The notes under the pieces: model-generated
Told to the model about the DNA's origin: nothing
The model's database searches: none
Seen by the model: the letters and a program-made list of their open reading frames with translations, nothing else
Assembly (NCBI GenBank): GCA_016182965.1
Contig: JACPFM010000032.1
Span: 1-64,000 of the forward strand
DNA: 64,000 bases
Source: Deltaproteobacteria bacterium
GTDB lineage: Bacteria > Myxococcota_A > Polyangia > Polyangiales > JADJMO01
Reading direction: 5' to 3'
In this document: positions 26,912-35,697 of the stretch, one piece after another
Layout: each line of letters begins with the position of its first letter
Position numbering within the stretch: position 1 is the first letter of the stretch
Position numbers and translations under genes: made by a program

Positions 26912-28966
26912 TCACGCAGGTCGACGGCCGAGCTTTGCGACGACGCGCGCCCCGCGGCGCGTGAGCCAGAGCGCGTCGAGCGCGAGGAACAGCGCGGCGA
27001 CGGCGGCGACGATCCATCGCAGATCGGCGCGCGCGCGGATCGCTGCGACCTCCGCCTGCTTGGCGGCGGGCACCGAGCCGAGCGCGGAGACCTTCTGCCG
27101 CACCGGCTCGACGACGCGCTCGACGTCGCTCTCGTGCTCGGAGAGCAACGACACGGTCAACGGCGCGCCGGTCGCGGCGCCGGAGAGCGCGTACGGGCCG
27201 GGTCGATCGAGCCCCTCGAGGAGCGCGACGCCCTCGAGCACCGGGGCGCGCGCGGCGATCTCCCCGCCGGGCAGGCGCGTGGCGACGATCTCCTTGGCGC
27301 CCGACGCGGCGACGACGCGCGCCGCGATGCCTGCGCGCGTGCTCGGCGCCCACGAACGATCGCGTCGCGCGCGCGCGACGTCGACCGCGTCGCGCACCAG
27401 CAGGACGAACGCCGCCTTGCGCGCGAGATCGCCGTCGGCGGGATCGAAGCCCCAGATGGTCACGGTGCGGTCGAGGGTCGAGGCGTCGGCCATCACCGCG
27501 AGCGACTCGGCGCGCACGAGCGCCGCCGGACCGAGCAGCGCCGCGCCCTGCGTCGCGTCGCCGCCGACGGGCCCGATCGGCACCACGCGCCCGAGCTTCA
27601 CGCCCTCGAGCTCGACGTAGCGCAGGCGCGGATCGCTCGGCGACCACGAGGTGATCGGCGGCAGCGCGGCGCCGGTCACCGCGGCGCCGACGGCGCGACC
27701 GGCGCAGGTGCCCGGGGGCGGGTTCACGACCAGCACGTCGCCGCCGCCGGGCGCCGACTGCGGACACGAGTCGGCGACCACGACGAACGACCACGGCTCG
27801 AGGCCGACGGTGAACATCTTGTCGGGCGTGCTCTTCGAGAGCTTGACCTCGGGATCGGCGGCGAGCGCCTTGCCGATCCACGTCGCGCCGCCGACGCCGA
27901 GGGACGCGAGGAGCACCGGCATCTTGCGCGGCGGCGGCACCACGACCTGCGCGAAATCGTCGAGCGCGAGCGCGTCGACCGGCGAGAGCTCGACGGCCAA
28001 CGTCGCGAGCTCGTCGCTCCCGTCGCCCGCCGGAGAGAACCCGAGGGTCACCGACGCGCGGCCGCCCTGGCCGACGTCGACCTTCTGCGCGTCGAGCGCG
28101 GTCGATCGATCGATCCGCCGCAGGGTGACGAAGCGCGTGCGGCCGTCCTGCGGCGCGCCGTAGGCCGCGAGCACCACGCCCACCTCGACGCGATCGGCCG
28201 CGAGCGCGGTCGGACCGCGGTGCACGTCGACGCGCACGATGCCGACGTTGCCCTCGCGCGCGGCGCCGGGCGACGGCGCGTCGACCACCTGCACGTCGAG
28301 CCCGGGACCGCCCTCCTCGTCGAGCCAGGTGGGCTGGCGCGCGAGCGCCGCGTCGGTGAACAACACCACGCGCCGTCGCCCCGCGCGCCCCCGCAGCAGA
28401 TCGCGCGCGACGTCGAGCGCGGGCTGCAGATCGCCCTCGACCAGGCCGGGCTCGACGGCGGCGATCGCCTCCTTGGCGCGCTTGCCGCCGCGCGCGAGCG
28501 CGCTCGCCACGTGCGCGTCGCGCCCGGCGATCACCACCGCGATCTCGGCGCCGATGCCGAGGTCGTCGACCAGCTTGTCGGCCGCGTCCCGCGCGCGCGT
28601 CATGCGCGTCGGCGACGCGCCCTTCTTGTCGCTGGGGATCGGGCGCACGCGCGTCGCGAGCGACGCCGATCGATCGAGCACGATCACGACCGAGTCGGCG
28701 TCGTAGCCCGTCCCCTTGGATACCGGGCGCGCGAACGCCAGCGCGAGCAGGATCAACGCGAGGAGCTGCAGCAGCAGCGCGAGCTCGGGCACGAGGCGCT
28801 TCCAGGGGTCGCGCGCGGTGGCCTCGCGGCGCGCCAGATCGAACAGCGCCGCGCTCGCCACCCGCACGCGGTGCCGCCTCGTCTTCAGCACGTAGAGGAG
28901 CACCAGCGGCAAGGCCGCGGCGGCGAGCCACATCGCCTTGGGCAAGAGCAGCCCGATCGCTCCCAT
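26912..28966 (-). CDS. BatA-like VWA-domain membrane protein
   Basis: 684 residues from ATG 28966. The N-terminus is the BatA pattern: a short exported helix (MWLAAAALPLVLLYVLK), the TRRHRVRVASAALFDL segment, WKRLVPELALLLQLLALILL and then FARP. A VWA domain follows with MIDAS-type VLDRSAS. The middle part resembles the glutaminase-like fold of the 22889 protein, and a C-terminal helix (WIVAAVAALFLALDALWL) anchors it. VWA/BatA proteins normally work with a MoxR ATPase, which is not in the window. Only 84 bases separate its start from the divergent oxygenase gene. Confidence 0.85.
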   Translation of the reverse strand: MGAIGLLLPKAMWLAAAALPLVLLYVLKTRRHRVRVASAALFDLARREATARDPWKRLVPELALLLQLLALILLALAFARPVSKGTGYDADSVVIVLDRSASLATRVRPIPSDKKGASPTRMTRARDAADKLVDDLGIGAEIAVVIAGRDAHVASALARGGKRAKEAIAAVEPGLVEGDLQPALDVARDLLRGRAGRRRVVLFTDAALARQPTWLDEEGGPGLDVQVVDAPSPGAAREGNVGIVRVDVHRGPTALAADRVEVGVVLAAYGAPQDGRTRFVTLRRIDRSTALDAQKVDVGQGGRASVTLGFSPAGDGSDELATLAVELSPVDALALDDFAQVVVPPPRKMPVLLASLGVGGATWIGKALAADPEVKLSKSTPDKMFTVGLEPWSFVVVADSCPQSAPGGGDVLVVNPPPGTCAGRAVGAAVTGAALPPITSWSPSDPRLRYVELEGVKLGRVVPIGPVGGDATQGAALLGPAALVRAESLAVMADASTLDRTVTIWGFDPADGDLARKAAFVLLVRDAVDVARARRDRSWAPSTRAGIAARVVAASGAKEIVATRLPGGEIAARAPVLEGVALLEGLDRPGPYALSGAATGAPLTVSLLSEHESDVERVVEPVRQKVSALGSVPAAKQAEVAAIRARADLRWIVAAVAALFLALDALWLTRRGARVVAKLGRRPA

Positions 28967-29050
28967 GGAGGGGCTCAGGGTAGCCCGGAACGGCCGTTGC
29001 TGCGTCTCCCTCGGAGGCTTGCGGCATCACAGGCGAGGGAGTGACTCCGA

Positions 29051-30217
29051 ATGGCGTATCCGTCCCGCTACAGCAACCTCGCCGAGGCTCGGCGGCGCTT
29101 CGGCGCGCGCGTCGATCGCGTCGGACCTTGGCTCTACCGAGTCGACACGCTGGCAGACGCGGTCGTCGAGACGATCGAAGAGGTCGGCCACGGCCGTGGG
29201 TTCCGCATGCTCGAGCGTGCGCTCTCGCACGGCATCTCGAGCGTCCCGGACGCACCCGCGGCGATGCTCGCGCTGTTCGCCGAGCTCGACGACGTTCCCC
29301 CGTGGGTCGACGAGGAGGTGCTCGACCGCGGGGGCACGGTCTTCCTGCGATCGGGCGTGCTCGGCGGCATCGCGCTCGGCGCGCGCAGCCTCGTGATGGG
29401 TTACGCGTCACCGGGAGGCAACAAACCGCTGGTCTTCTCTGGGCGGCTCGTGGAGCACGCCGCGCGGCGCTTGAACGAGACCGCGAAGTTCGTGCAGGCG
29501 GTGAGCCGTCCGGGGGGTATGCGCCGCTTCGGCGAGGGCTTCGCCATCACCGTCAAGGTGCGGCTGATGCACGCGATGGTGCGCCGCATGATCCTGAAGT
29601 CGGACCGCTGGGACGCGACGAAGTGGGGCGCGCCGATCAACCAGCACGACATGGCGGGCACCACGCTCTTGTTCTCGCTGTCGGTGCTCGACTCGCTGCG
29701 CACGTTCGGCGTGAAGATGACCCGAGACGAGTCCGACGCGTACATCCAGCTGTGGCGGTACGTCGGACGGATCAGCGGTGTGCACCACGACCTGCTCCCC
29801 GCGAGCGAGATGGACGCGTGGCAGCTCGCCTATCTCATCGAGCAGACGATGGGCGAGCCCGACGACGACTCGCGCGCGCTGGTCAAGGCGCTGTTCGAGC
29901 ACCCGCTGACCATGGCGAAGACCTCCGCGCAGCGCGCGCTCGCCGAGAAGCAGGTGGCCTTCGGCTTCGGCATCGCGCGCGGCCTCATCGGCGACGAGCT
30001 CGCCGACGAGCTGGCCATCCCACGCAACGCGTTCCGCTACGCCGTGCCCGCGATCCGCGCGATCGTCACCGCCGCCGAGAACCTGCGCATCCGCTCGTCG
30101 TGGGCCGATCGCGCCGCGTTCGTCACCGGGCTGCGGTACTGGGATCGCGCGATCGCCATCGGGCTCGCCGGCGCGACCGCGGAGTTCCGGCTGCCCGAGC
30201 GGCTCGCGTTCGTGTGA
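29051..30217 (+). CDS. Oxygenase MpaB/Lcp-like protein (DUF2236)
   Basis: 388 residues from ATG 29051, with GAGGGAG about nine bases upstream. The helical core ETAKFVQAVSRPGGMRRFGE then AITVKVRLMHAMVRRMIL, and WGAPINQHDMAGTTLLFS, are hallmarks of DUF2236, which includes latex-clearing protein Lcp and MpaB. The His of RLMHAMV aligns with the heme-ligating His in Lcp, and conserved basic residues precede it. These are b-type heme oxygenases or related proteins. There is no export signal, unlike rubber-degrading Lcp, so the substrate is probably cytoplasmic or membrane-derived. Converges with argJ-argB, 12 bases apart. Confidence 0.85.
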   Translation: MAYPSRYSNLAEARRRFGARVDRVGPWLYRVDTLADAVVETIEEVGHGRGFRMLERALSHGISSVPDAPAAMLALFAELDDVPPWVDEEVLDRGGTVFLRSGVLGGIALGARSLVMGYASPGGNKPLVFSGRLVEHAARRLNETAKFVQAVSRPGGMRRFGEGFAITVKVRLMHAMVRRMILKSDRWDATKWGAPINQHDMAGTTLLFSLSVLDSLRTFGVKMTRDESDAYIQLWRYVGRISGVHHDLLPASEMDAWQLAYLIEQTMGEPDDDSRALVKALFEHPLTMAKTSAQRALAEKQVAFGFGIARGLIGDELADELAIPRNAFRYAVPAIRAIVTAAENLRIRSSWADRAAFVTGLRYWDRAIAIGLAGATAEFRLPERLAFV

Positions 30218-30229
30218 GGCCATCCGGGC

Positions 30230-32308
30230 TCAGGGCGTGATCAGCGTGCCGACGCCGCGGTCGGTGAACAGCTCCGCGATCACCCCGTGCGGCACCCGCC
30301 CGTCGACCACGTGCACGCGCGCCACGCCGCCGGCGATCGCGCGCAGCGCGCTGTGCGCCAGTTCGAGCATGCCGCCGACGACGATGCCCTGCGCGATCTT
30401 CTCGGACAGCTGCGCGGCGGTCATCTCGCTGATCAGCTCCCCCTCCTGGAGGATGCCGGGCGCGTCGGCGATCAAGATCAGCTTGTCGGCCTTCAGGGCG
30501 ACCGCGATCTCGGCGGCGGCGGCGTGCGTGTCGAGGCTGTAGCCCTCGCCGTCGTCGCCGAGGCCGATCGGCGAGATCACCGGCACGTACTCCTTGCCGA
30601 GGAGCAGCTCGAGGAGCGTGACGTCGACCGAGACGATCTCGCCGTGGCGGCCCTCGCTCCGTTTGGCGCGGAGCAGGCCGCCGTCTTTGCCGGAGATGCC
30701 CACCGCGCGCGCCTGCTCCTGATTGAGGAGCGAGACCAGCTCGTTGCTCACCCGGCCGGTGAGCACCATCTCGACCATCTTCGGATCGGCCTCGCCCACC
30801 TCGTGCCCGAGCGGACCGCCCTCCGAGCGGACGATCTCGCGGCGAGAGGCGCCCAGCTTCTCGAGCGTGCGGGTGATCTCCTCGCCGCCGCCGTGCACCA
30901 CGATCGGCAAGAGGCCCGCCGCGTCGAGCAGGTTGATGTCGGCCGCGAACGTGGCCTTGAGCGAGTCCTTCACCAGGGCGTCGCCGCGCACGCACACCAC
31001 CGCCCGCTTGCCCGCGAACTTCGCGATGTACGAGAGCGCCTCGACGAGGAGCGCGCGCTTGAACCCCGGCGTGTAGTTGGTGAGGCGGTCGTCCTTGGTG
31101 ACCACGCCCTCGGCGCTGGCGGTGATCAGCGAGGTGTAGTCGGCGTTGATCTTCACGTAGTCGTACGACAGATCGCACCCGAGGCCGCGCCCCTGGTGCG
31201 CGCCGAGCCCGAGATCGACGTCGATGCGCACGCGCGGCTCGCGCATGCGCGCCTTGAGCGACGGCGGATCGAAGGCGATCGGCTCGCCCTTCGCGAACAC
31301 CGTCACCCCCTGGATGCGCACGGTGGCGCGCGCCGGATCGAAGGCGAGATCGCGCGCTGCGGCGCGCGCGCCCATCGCGGCGAGCACCCGGCCCCAGTTC
31401 GGATCGGCGCCGAAGACGGCAGTCTTCACCAGGATCGACCCGGCCACCGCGTGCGCGAGCTCGCGCGCGCTCTCGCCGTCGGCCGCCGCGTCGACCAGCA
31501 CCTCGATCGACTTGGTCGCGCCCTCGCCGTCCTCGGCGATCGACCGCGCGAGCTCCTCGCACAGCTCGTGGGTCGCGTCGGCGAAGGCGTGCAGCTCGCG
31601 CCCCTCGAGCGGCGCGCCGCCCGCGAGGCCGTTGGCGAGCGCGAACACCGCGTCGTTGGTGCTGGTCTCGCCGTCGATCACCAGGTCGCCGAAGGTGCCG
31701 GCCGTCGCGCGCGCGAGGATCGCCTGCAGATCGTGGAGGAGGATCGGCGCGTCGGTGGGGAGCACCGCGAGCATGGTGGCGGGCTGGGGGGCGATCATCC
31801 CCGAGCCCTTGGCGCACGCCGCGATGGTCACGTCGCGGCCGCCGACCCGCACCACGCGGTGGGCGAGCTTCGGCCGCGTGTCGGTGGTCAGGATGGCCTC
31901 GGCCGCGGCCTCGATGCCCGAGCGCAGCGCCTCGATCGCCCGCGGCGCCGCGGCGATCAGCTTCGCCGCCGGCAGGCGCACCCCGATGACCCCGGTGGAG
32001 GTCGAGATCACCTGATCGGCCTGCACGCCGAGCGCGCCGGCGAACCCGGCGTTGAGCGCGCGCACGTCGGCGACACCGGCCTCGCCGGTGAGCGCGTTGG
32101 CGTTGCCGCTGTTGATCACCAGCGCGCGGAAGCCCTCGCCGGGCAGGCGCGGCGCGAGATCGACGATCGGGGCGGCCTTGGCCTTGTTCTGCGTGAGCAG
32201 GGCGGCGGCGACGCAGGGCGCCTCGCTCGCGAACAGCGCGAGATCGCGGCGGACGGCCTTGATCCCGGCGTGGACGCCCGCGTACGTCCACCCCTTGGGC
32301 GTCCTCAC
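30230..32308 (-). CDS. argJ: ArgJ fused to a catalytically degenerate ArgB (N-acetylglutamate kinase-like) domain
   Basis: 692 residues; GTG 32308 overlaps the argC stop (GTGA). Residues 1 to about 410 are ornithine/glutamate N-acetyltransferase: VINSGNANALTG, STGVIGVRLP, KGSGMIAP and the self-cleavage motif GEGATKS, ending CDLSYDYVKINADYTS, where free-standing ArgJ stops. Residues about 420-692 are an amino-acid-kinase fold: ALSYIAKFAGKRAVV, VVHGGG, VEMVLTGRVSNELVSLLNQ, VGISGKDG, LILIADAPGIL. The three NAGK catalytic positions are all changed: Lys to Cys439, Asp to His595, Lys to Leu650. The N-terminal helix and the C-terminal ELFTDRGVGTLI of arginine-sensitive NAGKs are kept. ArgJ function is likely; kinase function is doubtful. 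Confidence 0.9.
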   Translation of the reverse strand: MRTPKGWTYAGVHAGIKAVRRDLALFASEAPCVAAALLTQNKAKAAPIVDLAPRLPGEGFRALVINSGNANALTGEAGVADVRALNAGFAGALGVQADQVISTSTGVIGVRLPAAKLIAAAPRAIEALRSGIEAAAEAILTTDTRPKLAHRVVRVGGRDVTIAACAKGSGMIAPQPATMLAVLPTDAPILLHDLQAILARATAGTFGDLVIDGETSTNDAVFALANGLAGGAPLEGRELHAFADATHELCEELARSIAEDGEGATKSIEVLVDAAADGESARELAHAVAGSILVKTAVFGADPNWGRVLAAMGARAAARDLAFDPARATVRIQGVTVFAKGEPIAFDPPSLKARMREPRVRIDVDLGLGAHQGRGLGCDLSYDYVKINADYTSLITASAEGVVTKDDRLTNYTPGFKRALLVEALSYIAKFAGKRAVVCVRGDALVKDSLKATFAADINLLDAAGLLPIVVHGGGEEITRTLEKLGASRREIVRSEGGPLGHEVGEADPKMVEMVLTGRVSNELVSLLNQEQARAVGISGKDGGLLRAKRSEGRHGEIVSVDVTLLELLLGKEYVPVISPIGLGDDGEGYSLDTHAAAAEIAVALKADKLILIADAPGILQEGELISEMTAAQLSEKIAQGIVVGGMLELAHSALRAIAGGVARVHVVDGRVPHGVIAELFTDRGVGTLITP

Positions 32309-33330
32309 GGCGAGCTCCGATGCAGCCCGGCGAGCCCGATGCGCTCGTCGAGCCCGAGCATCAGGTTCATGTTCTGCACCGCCTGACCGGAGGCGCCCTT
32401 CACCAGGTTGTCGATGGCGGAGAGCACCAGCACGACCTCGCCGTCGGTCGCGAGCCCGATGCGGCACATGTTGGTGCCGACCACGCTCGCCAGGGTGACC
32501 TCCTCTGGCGCGGTGATCTCGACGAACGGCGCGCGCTCGTACGCGGCGCGCAGCGCCTCGACCATCTGCTCCGTCGTCGCCCGGGGATCGCGCGGACGCG
32601 CGTAGCAGGTGGCGAGGATGCCCCGACGCACCGGCAACAGGTGCGCGGTGAACGTGAGCGAGCCGACGGCGCAGGTCTGCGCGATCTCGGGCGTGTGCTG
32701 GTGCGAGAGGAGCTTGTAGGCGCGGAAATCGCCTTCGACTTCCGCGAACGAGTACGCCTCTTTCGCCTGGCGCCCGGCGCCGCTCACGCCGGACTTGGCG
32801 TCGACGACGATCCCGGTCGGTTCGATCAAACCAGCCCGGAGCAGCGGCGCGAGCGCGAGGCTCGTCGCGGTCGGGTAGCAGCCGGGGTTGGCGACCAGCC
32901 CCTCCTTGGGCGGTGCGCCGCAGAGCTCGGGCATGCCGTAGTGCGCCTTTTCGAGGAGCTCGGGGGCGTGGTGCGGAAAGCCGTACCAGCGCGGATAGAG
33001 CGTGGCGTCGCGCAGGCGGAAGGCGCCGGAGAGATCGATGACCGACACGCCCCGCGCGAGGAGCTTCGGCGCGAGATCGAGCGAGACCTCCGCCGAGGTG
33101 GCCAGGAACACGATGCGACAGCCCTCGCTCGCCTCGACCGCGCGCGCGTTGGCGACGAACTTGAGGTGCGAAGGATCGGGGACGCCGACGCGCGCGCCGA
33201 CGTGATCGCCCGTCCACTTGTCGCTCGTGCAGAACGACAGGTCGACGTACGGGTGCTGCATGAGCAGACGCGCTGCCACCATGCCCGAGTAGCCCGAGGC
33301 ACCCACGATCCCGACGCGCGGCCGTTCCAT
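32305..33330 (-). CDS. argC: N-acetyl-gamma-glutamyl-phosphate reductase
   Basis: 341 residues. Reduces N-acetylglutamyl phosphate to the semialdehyde with NADPH in arginine synthesis. GIVGASGYSGMVAARLL is the Rossmann start, NPGCYPTA carries the catalytic Cys, and SGVSGAGRQAKE and SHQHTPEI are family motifs. It is of the long (about 340) ArgC type. The gene overlaps the following argJ-argB fusion by four bases, so the two form one operon; no other arg gene is in the window. Confidence 0.95.
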   Translation of the reverse strand: MERPRVGIVGASGYSGMVAARLLMQHPYVDLSFCTSDKWTGDHVGARVGVPDPSHLKFVANARAVEASEGCRIVFLATSAEVSLDLAPKLLARGVSVIDLSGAFRLRDATLYPRWYGFPHHAPELLEKAHYGMPELCGAPPKEGLVANPGCYPTATSLALAPLLRAGLIEPTGIVVDAKSGVSGAGRQAKEAYSFAEVEGDFRAYKLLSHQHTPEIAQTCAVGSLTFTAHLLPVRRGILATCYARPRDPRATTEQMVEALRAAYERAPFVEITAPEEVTLASVVGTNMCRIGLATDGEVVLVLSAIDNLVKGASGQAVQNMNLMLGLDERIGLAGLHRSSP

Positions 33331-33419
33331 CTTCGACGCGCGCCATAGCGGCGAGCACCGTCCGCGTCGAGCCGCGCGAGCGCGTGAACGCAGCGCCAGA
33401 GCAGAGTAGGCTGCCCGCC

Positions 33420-35042
33420 GTGGCCCGCCTCCTCACCCTGCTCCCTCTCCTCGCCGTCGCGTGCTCGTCCTCCAGCGAATCGCCCGCCCAAGCGCCCGAC
33501 GCCGGCCAGGATGCCGTCGCCGACACGCAGGGCGACGGCGCGCCCGGCGATCCGTGGGTGGTCTCGACCGACCGCGGGCCGGTGCGCGGCGGCGCGGCGG
33601 GCCTCGGGGCCTCGTTCCTCGGCGTCCCCTACGCGGCCGCTCCCGCCTCCGCGCTGCGGTTCGCGCCTCCGCAGCCGCGCGCGGCGTGGACCGACGTGCT
33701 CGACGCGAAGAAGCTCCCGCCCGCCTGCCCGCAGGGCGTCGACCCGGTCACCAAGGTCAAGCCGGAGCAGAGCGAGGACTGCCTGTTCCTGAACGTGTGG
33801 ACGCCGAAGATCGATCGCGCCGCCAAGGCGCCGGTGATGGTCTTCATCCACGGCGGCAGCTTCGAGGCCGGCTCGGGGAGCCTCCCGGTGTTCGACGGCG
33901 AGCGCCTGGCCAACCGCGGCGTGGTGGTCGTCACGATCAACTACCGGCTCGGCCCGCTCGGGTTCCTCGCGCACCCGGCGTTCAACGGCGGCGAGAAGGG
34001 CACCTCCGGCAACTGGGGGCTCCTCGATCAGAAGGCCGCGCTCGAGTGGGTGAAGCGCAACGTCGAGGGGTTCGGCGGCGATCCGGGCAACGTCACCGTA
34101 TTCGGCGAGTCGGCCGGCGCCGTCTCGGTGTGCCTGCACGTCACCTCGCCGCGCGCCGCGGGCCTCTTCCACCGCGCCATCTCGCAGAGCGGCACGTGCG
34201 CGCTCGTCAACACCCCGCTGCGCGATCCGGGCACGCCGGGGCTCGAAGACAGCGCGGAGGAGCGCGGCGCCCGCCTCGCGAAGGCGGTCGGGTGCGAAGG
34301 CGCCGATCCCGCCGCGTGCCTGCGCGCCAAGCCGGTCGACGATCTGGTCGCGGCCGGGACCGGCGGCGGCATCGGCGGCAAGGAGCTGGGCTTCGGTCCG
34401 GCGATCGACGGGTGGTACGTGCCGGCGTCGCCGCACGCGCGGCTGATCACCGGACCGGCGAACGACGTCCCGTACGTCATCGGCACCAACGCCGACGAGG
34501 CGACGCTCTGGACGAGCGCGCTGAAGATCACCACCACGGCGGAGTACGAGGCGGCCGTCCGCTCGACCGCGCCGCTGTACGCCGACGAGCTCCTGAAGAT
34601 CTGGCCGGCGTCGGCGTTCTCCTCGCCGAAGGTCGCCTACGACACGTTCCTCGGCGAGCTGCTCTTCACCTGCCCCGCGCGCGAGGAGGCGCGCGCGGTC
34701 TCGGCGCGCGTGCCGGGCACGTTCCTCTATCAGTTCACGTACGTCACCAGCTTCGGCAAGCTGTACGGCCTCGGCGCGTTCCACACCTCCGAGCTGTGGT
34801 TCGTCTTCGGCAACTTCACCGCGCCGCTCACGTTCCCGAGCGCCGACGAGAAGTCGCTCGCCGAGGCGATGGGCGGGTACTGGACGCGCTTCGCCAAGAG
34901 CGGCGATCCCAACGGCGACGGCGTCGCGTGGCCGAAGTACACGACGGCGGGCGACGCGCACCTCTCGCTCGGCGCGCCGATCACGGCGGGCACGGCGCTC
35001 GTGAAGGCTCGCTGCGACGCACTGAGGAAGCTCGCGCCGTGA
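33420..35042 (+). CDS. Type-B carboxylesterase lipoprotein
   Basis: 540 residues from GTG 33420, where the lipoprotein signal LLTLLPLLAVAC begins (Cys15). Family motifs: EDCLFLNVWTP, VMVFIHGGSFEAGSG (oxyanion hole), nucleophile Ser231 in FGESAGAVS, Glu in NADEAT and His in LGAFHTSEL complete the triad. Type-B carboxylesterases hydrolyse ester bonds of varied lipids and xenobiotics; anchoring would place it in the periplasm or on the surface. The next gene begins one base after its stop, so they are probably an operon. Confidence 0.93.
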   Translation: MARLLTLLPLLAVACSSSSESPAQAPDAGQDAVADTQGDGAPGDPWVVSTDRGPVRGGAAGLGASFLGVPYAAAPASALRFAPPQPRAAWTDVLDAKKLPPACPQGVDPVTKVKPEQSEDCLFLNVWTPKIDRAAKAPVMVFIHGGSFEAGSGSLPVFDGERLANRGVVVVTINYRLGPLGFLAHPAFNGGEKGTSGNWGLLDQKAALEWVKRNVEGFGGDPGNVTVFGESAGAVSVCLHVTSPRAAGLFHRAISQSGTCALVNTPLRDPGTPGLEDSAEERGARLAKAVGCEGADPAACLRAKPVDDLVAAGTGGGIGGKELGFGPAIDGWYVPASPHARLITGPANDVPYVIGTNADEATLWTSALKITTTAEYEAAVRSTAPLYADELLKIWPASAFSSPKVAYDTFLGELLFTCPAREEARAVSARVPGTFLYQFTYVTSFGKLYGLGAFHTSELWFVFGNFTAPLTFPSADEKSLAEAMGGYWTRFAKSGDPNGDGVAWPKYTTAGDAHLSLGAPITAGTALVKARCDALRKLAP

Positions 35043-35043
35043 C

Positions 35044-35697
35044 ATGGGCGCGCGAGCCACGGTCTCGCAGCGGCATCGGACGCGGGTGCGCTCGGGTTCG
35101 CTGTTCGCTTGCGCGGTGATCGCGCTCTCGCCCGGCGCCGCCCGCGCGGAGGAGAAGGCGCCCTCGGAGAGCCCCGCGCGCAAGGAGGAGGGAGGAGCGA
35201 CGGAGCTGCCGAGCGTGGCCGGCCGCCCCATACGGCGGTTCGCGCAGCGCAACGTCCTCGAGCTCGGAGGGAGCGTCTCGTACGTCAAGTCGAACGCCTT
35301 CACGCAGATCGGCGCGACGCCGACGTTCGGCTGGTTCGTCATCGAGTACATGCAGGTCTCCATCCTGCCGAGCGTCGAGTACGTGAAGACGTTCTCGGCG
35401 CCGGGCGAGGCGCGGTACTCGCTGCTCCTCGAACCGAGCTTCCACTTCCTGCTGGCCGGGCCGGTGTTCCTCTTCTTCGGCGCGGGCACCGGCGCCGTCT
35501 ACGAGAAGGAGACCGGGATGGGTCTGGCCGTCGCGCCGCGCACCGGCCTCGAGGTGCTCGTCGGCGGCTCCGGCGTGCTGAAGCTCGCGACGACGTTCGT
35601 CTACACGGCGACCAGGCGCACCGCGATCGAAGACGGCACCAACGAGCCGCACACCTCCACCTTCGGCCTGCAAGCGGGGTACGCCGTCGCATGGTGA
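35044..35697 (+). CDS. Putative outer-membrane beta-barrel protein
   Basis: 217 residues from ATG 35044, one base after the esterase stop. A signal peptide ends near AARAEE, then a charged linker, then barrel-like strands (NVLELGGSVSYVKSNAF, IEYMQVSILPSVEYVK, FGLQAGYAVAW) with the terminal aromatic typical of Bam-dependent barrels. Family not recognised. Overlaps the following PAP2 gene by seven bases. Confidence 0.7.
   Translation: MGARATVSQRHRTRVRSGSLFACAVIALSPGAARAEEKAPSESPARKEEGGATELPSVAGRPIRRFAQRNVLELGGSVSYVKSNAFTQIGATPTFGWFVIEYMQVSILPSVEYVKTFSAPGEARYSLLLEPSFHFLLAGPVFLFFGAGTGAVYEKETGMGLAVAPRTGLEVLVGGSGVLKLATTFVYTATRRTAIEDGTNEPHTSTFGLQAGYAVAW

Noticed and set aside
26448..29411. 987-codon frame merging the Tyr-rich lipoprotein with sequence across the VWA gene
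   Set aside because: Only the last 122 codons, starting with a lipoprotein signal, are coherent; the rest is the shadow of the VWA gene.
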